DNA of 10,751 bases from an uncultured cyanobacterium (GTDB taxonomy: Bacteria; Cyanobacteriota; Vampirovibrionia; Gastranaerophilales; Gastranaerophilaceae), in the NCBI GenBank assembly GCA_947073895.1, contig CAMTNN010000040.1:1-10751 (forward strand), written 5' to 3'. Of this stretch, positions 7,937-10,751 are shown in pieces. Position 1 is the first letter of the stretch. Each line of letters opens with the position of its first letter. A program made the translations under genes and the position numbers. The notes under the pieces are model-generated. The model was not told the origin of the DNA. It ran no database searches and saw only the letters and a list, made by a program, of their open reading frames with translations.

Positions 7937-7937
7937 G

Positions 7938-9578
7938 CTATTCCCTTTCCTCTATCAACGCAAATTTACGCCCCTGTTTAATAATATCAAAATTTCTATT
8001 CTTAAGTTTATTCATTTCTTTAATTTTTATTATAACAAGATTTTTTTCTTCATCCAGCATATCAGTTAGTTCTTCAGGTTGAGCCTTTGGTCTAAATGTT
8101 ACAGCCTCACCACCATAGTAAATCAAAGAATATTTATGTCCAAAACTAAAAGTTGTTAACGAACAATTATGTTCATCCGCATATTTTGCGAATTCCATTA
8201 AATCATTTTGCCCGAACTTATAATCAATTTCAAAGAATTTCTCAGTTGCATGAGCTGAAAAAATTGCCATAAATATAACAATAGAGGCAAATGTTGCTGC
8301 ATAAAGCTTTTTCTTCGTAAATAATATTATTGCAAGTCCAACTGCAAAAGACGATAATATACAAAATACTTTTACAGTCGATATATCATTAAGAATCTGT
8401 GCAGGCAAATATAGAGGGGTCAAAATTCCACCAAGACTTATAATTAAAAACATCCCACCAAGTATATATGCGCAAATATTCATAAGCTTTTCATTAGCAT
8501 TATTCTGGATATAATCTGTCCATACATAAGCTCCGAGACACGCAAGAGCACAATATATCGGCAAAATATAATTTATCAACTTTGTTCCAGACGAAGAGAA
8601 AAACAACATTATAAACAACGCAATTATTACATTATAAAGCAAACATCTATATGAATCGTCAAATCTTAAATATTTAAAATTAATTTTCTTGATATTTTTA
8701 ATCCAAACAGGGACACAGGAAACAACCCATGGGAAAAATCCCCACAGTATTGTAAGAAAATAAAAATAAAACGGTTGTTTACGATTAATAACGTCTGCGC
8801 CCATAAACCTTGCAAGATGATGTTTAATAATATACTCATCCCAGAAAAGAGGATTATACATTTTAAACATAATAATATGCCACGGCAAAACAATTAACAA
8901 AAATAACGCCATACCTACAAGAAAATACTGAGGTTTGAAAATCTCTTTAAACTTTTTAGATGCTATTGCAACAAAAAACATTGAACCAAAAGGTACTACA
9001 AATCCGGGAATTCCTTTTGCCATAACAGCAAGTCCTGAAAAAATATAAAATAACCACCAGTAATATTTTTTATGCTTTTCTCTGCAAAAATAAACACAAA
9101 GCCCAAAACATAATGAAAATGCTATACAAGTTGAAACAACAATATCTAAGATAGCAAATTTTGCAAGAATTACAAACTCTAAGCTTGTAGCCAATATAAG
9201 GGCTGCTACAACACCGTAAAGGCGCGATACAATCTTTTTGCCCATAAAGTATAATAAATAACAACAAGACGCACCATAAAGAGCTACAGGAAACCTTGCA
9301 GTAAATTCATTAACTTTACCAAACAATGCAAAGGATAAACATTCGCCCCAAAAATAAAGCGGAGGTTTTTCAAAAAAGTATTCGCCATTTAAATAAAGAG
9401 TTAAAAAATCCTTTGAATGAAACATATCACGAGCCATTAAAACATATCTGGATTCATCAACATCCATCAAAGCATAAGTTCCAATCCCGTGAAAAAATAT
9501 TACATAAAATAAAACTCCCAATCCTAAAATAGTAAATAAATCAGGATGCGATAATATAAAAGTCTTAATCTTTGCCAT
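7938..9578 (-). CDS. ArnT-like (GT83/PMT-fold) membrane glycosyltransferase
   Basis: Proteins of this family move a sugar from a polyprenyl-phosphate carrier to an acceptor on the outer side of the inner membrane; ArnT itself adds aminoarabinose to lipid A. The 546-residue product begins with a membrane helix (about 14-33), then the first external loop motif DVDESRYVLMARDM (39-52) with the acidic residues expected at the catalytic site, and EKPPLYFW (70-77). About ten more hydrophobic segments run to about 445, including the MAKGIPG turn (186-192), and a soluble C-terminal domain of about 100 residues ends it. ATG 9578 has GGGGAG 5 bases ahead. Being one base from waaA suggests that it decorates lipid A or core, but donor and acceptor sugars are not determinable. 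A general dolichol/undecaprenyl-mannosyltransferase role is the main alternative. No arnBCAD-type genes are in view. Confidence 0.85.
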   Translation of the reverse strand: MAKIKTFILSHPDLFTILGLGVLFYVIFFHGIGTYALMDVDESRYVLMARDMFHSKDFLTLYLNGEYFFEKPPLYFWGECLSFALFGKVNEFTARFPVALYGASCCYLLYFMGKKIVSRLYGVVAALILATSLEFVILAKFAILDIVVSTCIAFSLCFGLCVYFCREKHKKYYWWLFYIFSGLAVMAKGIPGFVVPFGSMFFVAIASKKFKEIFKPQYFLVGMALFLLIVLPWHIIMFKMYNPLFWDEYIIKHHLARFMGADVINRKQPFYFYFLTILWGFFPWVVSCVPVWIKNIKKINFKYLRFDDSYRCLLYNVIIALFIMLFFSSSGTKLINYILPIYCALACLGAYVWTDYIQNNANEKLMNICAYILGGMFLIISLGGILTPLYLPAQILNDISTVKVFCILSSFAVGLAIILFTKKKLYAATFASIVIFMAIFSAHATEKFFEIDYKFGQNDLMEFAKYADEHNCSLTTFSFGHKYSLIYYGGEAVTFRPKAQPEELTDMLDEEKNLVIIKIKEMNKLKNRNFDIIKQGRKFALIEERE

Positions 9579-9605
9579 AACATCTCCCCTAAATTATTTT
9601 AACAT

Positions 9606-9635
9606 AAAAATAAGGTAGCCTTACGACTACCTTAT
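9606..9635 (-). terminator. Intrinsic terminator between fba and the glycosyltransferase
   Basis: Reading the - strand, ATAAGGTAG (9635-9627) pairs perfectly with CTACCTTAT (9618-9610) around an 8-base loop and is followed by TTTT (9609-9606), giving five T in a row with the last stem base. On the + strand there is no T-run after the stem, so it works for - strand transcripts. It is 97 bases past the fba stop and 27 bases before the glycosyltransferase start. Confidence 0.8.
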
Positions 9636-9650
9636 CTTCAACTTTGTAAT

Positions 9651-9684
9651 TCCACCTAAAGGCGGACTTGGAACTTCTATCCAG
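9651..9684 (-). promoter_or_regulatory. Two back-to-back hairpins in the fba/GT83 gap
   Basis: On the - strand CTGGA (9684-9680) can pair with TCCAAG (9672-9667, one bulged A). It is followed without a gap by TCCGCC (9666-9661), TTTA loop and GGTGGA (9656-9651). The second stem needs a G-U pair on the - strand, which would be an A-C mismatch on the + strand, so the RNA is more likely made from the - strand. No known riboswitch class was recognised. It may be the fba 3' untranslated region, a leader for the downstream operon, or part of a small RNA ending at the terminator. Confidence 0.4.
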
Positions 9685-9691
9685 ACTATTA

Positions 9692-9720
9692 ATTATAACC
9701 TAGAGCCGTCCCAATATCTA
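9692..9720 (-). promoter_or_regulatory. Possible promoter in the fba/GT83 gap
   Basis: A perfect -10 TATAAT (9697-9692) has TAGATA (9720-9715), four of six matches to the -35 consensus, 17 bases ahead. Initiation would fall near 9685, directly at the foot of the two hairpins. It would supply a promoter for the five-gene cluster, which otherwise lacks one downstream of fba. The weak -35 and the AT-rich setting keep this tentative. Confidence 0.35.
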
Positions 9721-9731
9721 CGTGCGTAGCA

Positions 9732-10691
9732 CTAGTCATCTGCATGACCAGCTGTACCAAGAACGTCTCTCATTTTGTGAATAACCATTTCTTTAACAGC
9801 TGTTCTACCAGGTCCCATGTATTCACGTGGGTCAAATTTTTCAGGATGTTCAACAAAGAATTCTCTGATTGTTGAAGTCATAGCCAATCTCAAGTCTGTA
9901 TCGATATTGATTTTAGCAACGCCGTGTTTAGAAGCGTAGTTCAACATTTCTTCTGGAACGCCTTGAGCATCAGGTAAGTTACCACCGAATTGGTTGCATT
10001 TTGCAACGAATTCTTTAGGAACTGAAGATGAACCGTGAAGAACGATAGGGTAATCGCCAAAACCAGCTTCTCTTAAAGCATCTTTGATTTCTTTCAAGCG
10101 TTCGAAGTCTAATTTAGCTTCGCCTTTGAATTTGTAAGCACCGTGAGAAGTACCGATAGCGATAGCCAATGAATCACAACCTGTTTGTTTAACAAATTCA
10201 ACAGCTTCTTGAACGTTAGTATATTTAGCGTCTTTCGCATCAACGTTAACGTCATCTTCAATACCTGCTAATTTACCAAGCTCAGCTTCAACTGAAACTC
10301 CTCTTTCGTGAGCGTATTCAACAACTTTCTTAGTAACAGCAACATTTTCTTCGAATGAGAATCTTGAACCGTCAATCATAACAGATGAGAATCCGCCGTC
10401 GATACAAGCTTTACAAATTTCGAAGTCTGCACCGTGGTCTAAGTGAAGTGCGATAGGTACTGTAGTTGTAGCCAAAGCTGCTTCTACTAATTTAATAAGA
10501 TATGTTTGATTAGCATATTTTCTAGCACCTGCTGAAACTTGAAGAATGATTGGAGATCTTGTTTCTTCAGCAGCTTCTGCGATACCTTGTAAAATTTCCA
10601 TATTGTTAACATTGTAAGCACCAATAGCGTAACCGCCAGCTAATGCTTTTTTGAACATTTCGTTTGTTCCAACTAATTTTCTTTCGCTCAT
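9732..10691 (-). CDS. fba: Class II fructose-1,6-bisphosphate aldolase
   Basis: This zinc enzyme splits fructose 1,6-bisphosphate into dihydroxyacetone phosphate and glyceraldehyde 3-phosphate in glycolysis and runs in reverse in gluconeogenesis. The 319-residue product shows the class II pattern: LHLDHG with catalytic Asp85 and zinc ligand His86, EAELG with Glu137, GTSHGAYK with His183, LHGSSS with His219, and the phosphate-binding NIDTDLR (262-268). This fits the single-domain ketose-bisphosphate aldolase family. Tagatose-bisphosphate aldolase is a relative that cannot be fully excluded, but the housekeeping fit favours fructose bisphosphate. AAGGAGG (10704-10698) lies 6 bases before the ATG at 10691, a very strong ribosome binding site suited to an abundant enzyme. 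A terminator after the gene separates it from the operon that follows. The AT-rich upstream stretch to the window end shows no convincing promoter; a -35 may lie outside. Confidence 0.96.
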   Translation of the reverse strand: MSERKLVGTNEMFKKALAGGYAIGAYNVNNMEILQGIAEAAEETRSPIILQVSAGARKYANQTYLIKLVEAALATTTVPIALHLDHGADFEICKACIDGGFSSVMIDGSRFSFEENVAVTKKVVEYAHERGVSVEAELGKLAGIEDDVNVDAKDAKYTNVQEAVEFVKQTGCDSLAIAIGTSHGAYKFKGEAKLDFERLKEIKDALREAGFGDYPIVLHGSSSVPKEFVAKCNQFGGNLPDAQGVPEEMLNYASKHGVAKINIDTDLRLAMTSTIREFFVEHPEKFDPREYMGPGRTAVKEMVIHKMRDVLGTAGHADD

Positions 10692-10751
10692 TATAAGCCT
10701 CCTTCTCTAATACCAAATATGATTTAAAATTACTATAAACAAAAATTTTTT

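Noticed and set aside
9639..9672. T-box-like GGTGGAA and T-loop-like GTTCCAAGTC on the - strand
   Set aside because: The leader is too short and lacks other T-box parts, the downstream gene is not an amino acid gene, and no acceptor or anticodon arms for a tRNA can be formed around it.
10705..10751. Promoter for fba in the AT-rich right edge
   Set aside because: TATAGT and TATTAG -10-like strings occur, but no acceptable -35 lies at the right distance within the window.
1..10751. CRISPR arrays, insertion sequences, prophage or defence systems
   Set aside because: No spaced direct repeats, transposase, integrase or toxin-like products were seen; all long frames belong to core housekeeping families.

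Overview
The window looks like ordinary chromosomal housekeeping DNA from an AT-rich, Gram-negative-type bacterium. The envelope inference rests on a Kdo transferase (WaaA) of the lipid A pathway, a GT83/ArnT-like membrane glycosyltransferase and an MCE/MlaD-type lipid-transport protein. A gut-type non-photosynthetic cyanobacterial relative (Vampirovibrionia/Gastranaerophilales) would fit the base composition, the envelope genes and the unsplit DnaE, but this is a guess that the sequence alone cannot settle.

Layout. The left part reads on the + strand: the 3' part of a glutamine-dependent NAD+ synthetase gene (nadE, cut by the window edge), then rpsO (ribosomal protein S15). rpsO has a strong promoter lying across the nadE stop codon and a short two-hairpin leader that is a good candidate for S15 autoregulation. 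A hairpin with T-runs on both sides (about 1699-1728) terminates both rpsO and the convergent cluster from the right.

From 9578 down to 1733 five genes run on the - strand with very small gaps and are probably one operon: GT83-like glycosyltransferase, waaA (1 nt gap), dnaE (12 nt gap), MCE-domain protein (10 nt gap) and upp (4 nt ATGA overlap). The operon mixes lipid A/LPS assembly, DNA replication, lipid transport and pyrimidine salvage. A near-consensus promoter in the end of dnaE may separately drive the last two genes, giving an almost leaderless MCE message.

Upstream on the - strand lies fba (class II fructose-bisphosphate aldolase) with a strong ribosome binding site. The 153-base gap between fba and the glycosyltransferase holds a possible promoter, two back-to-back hairpins and an intrinsic terminator. 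It could be the fba 3' end, an attenuator leader or a small RNA.

I found no mobile element, CRISPR array, tRNA, rRNA or defence-like system, and no gap longer than 300 bases without a gene. The most useful leads are the two structured non-coding segments (rpsO leader and fba/GT83 gap), the near-leaderless MCE start, and the intact PHP site of DnaE.
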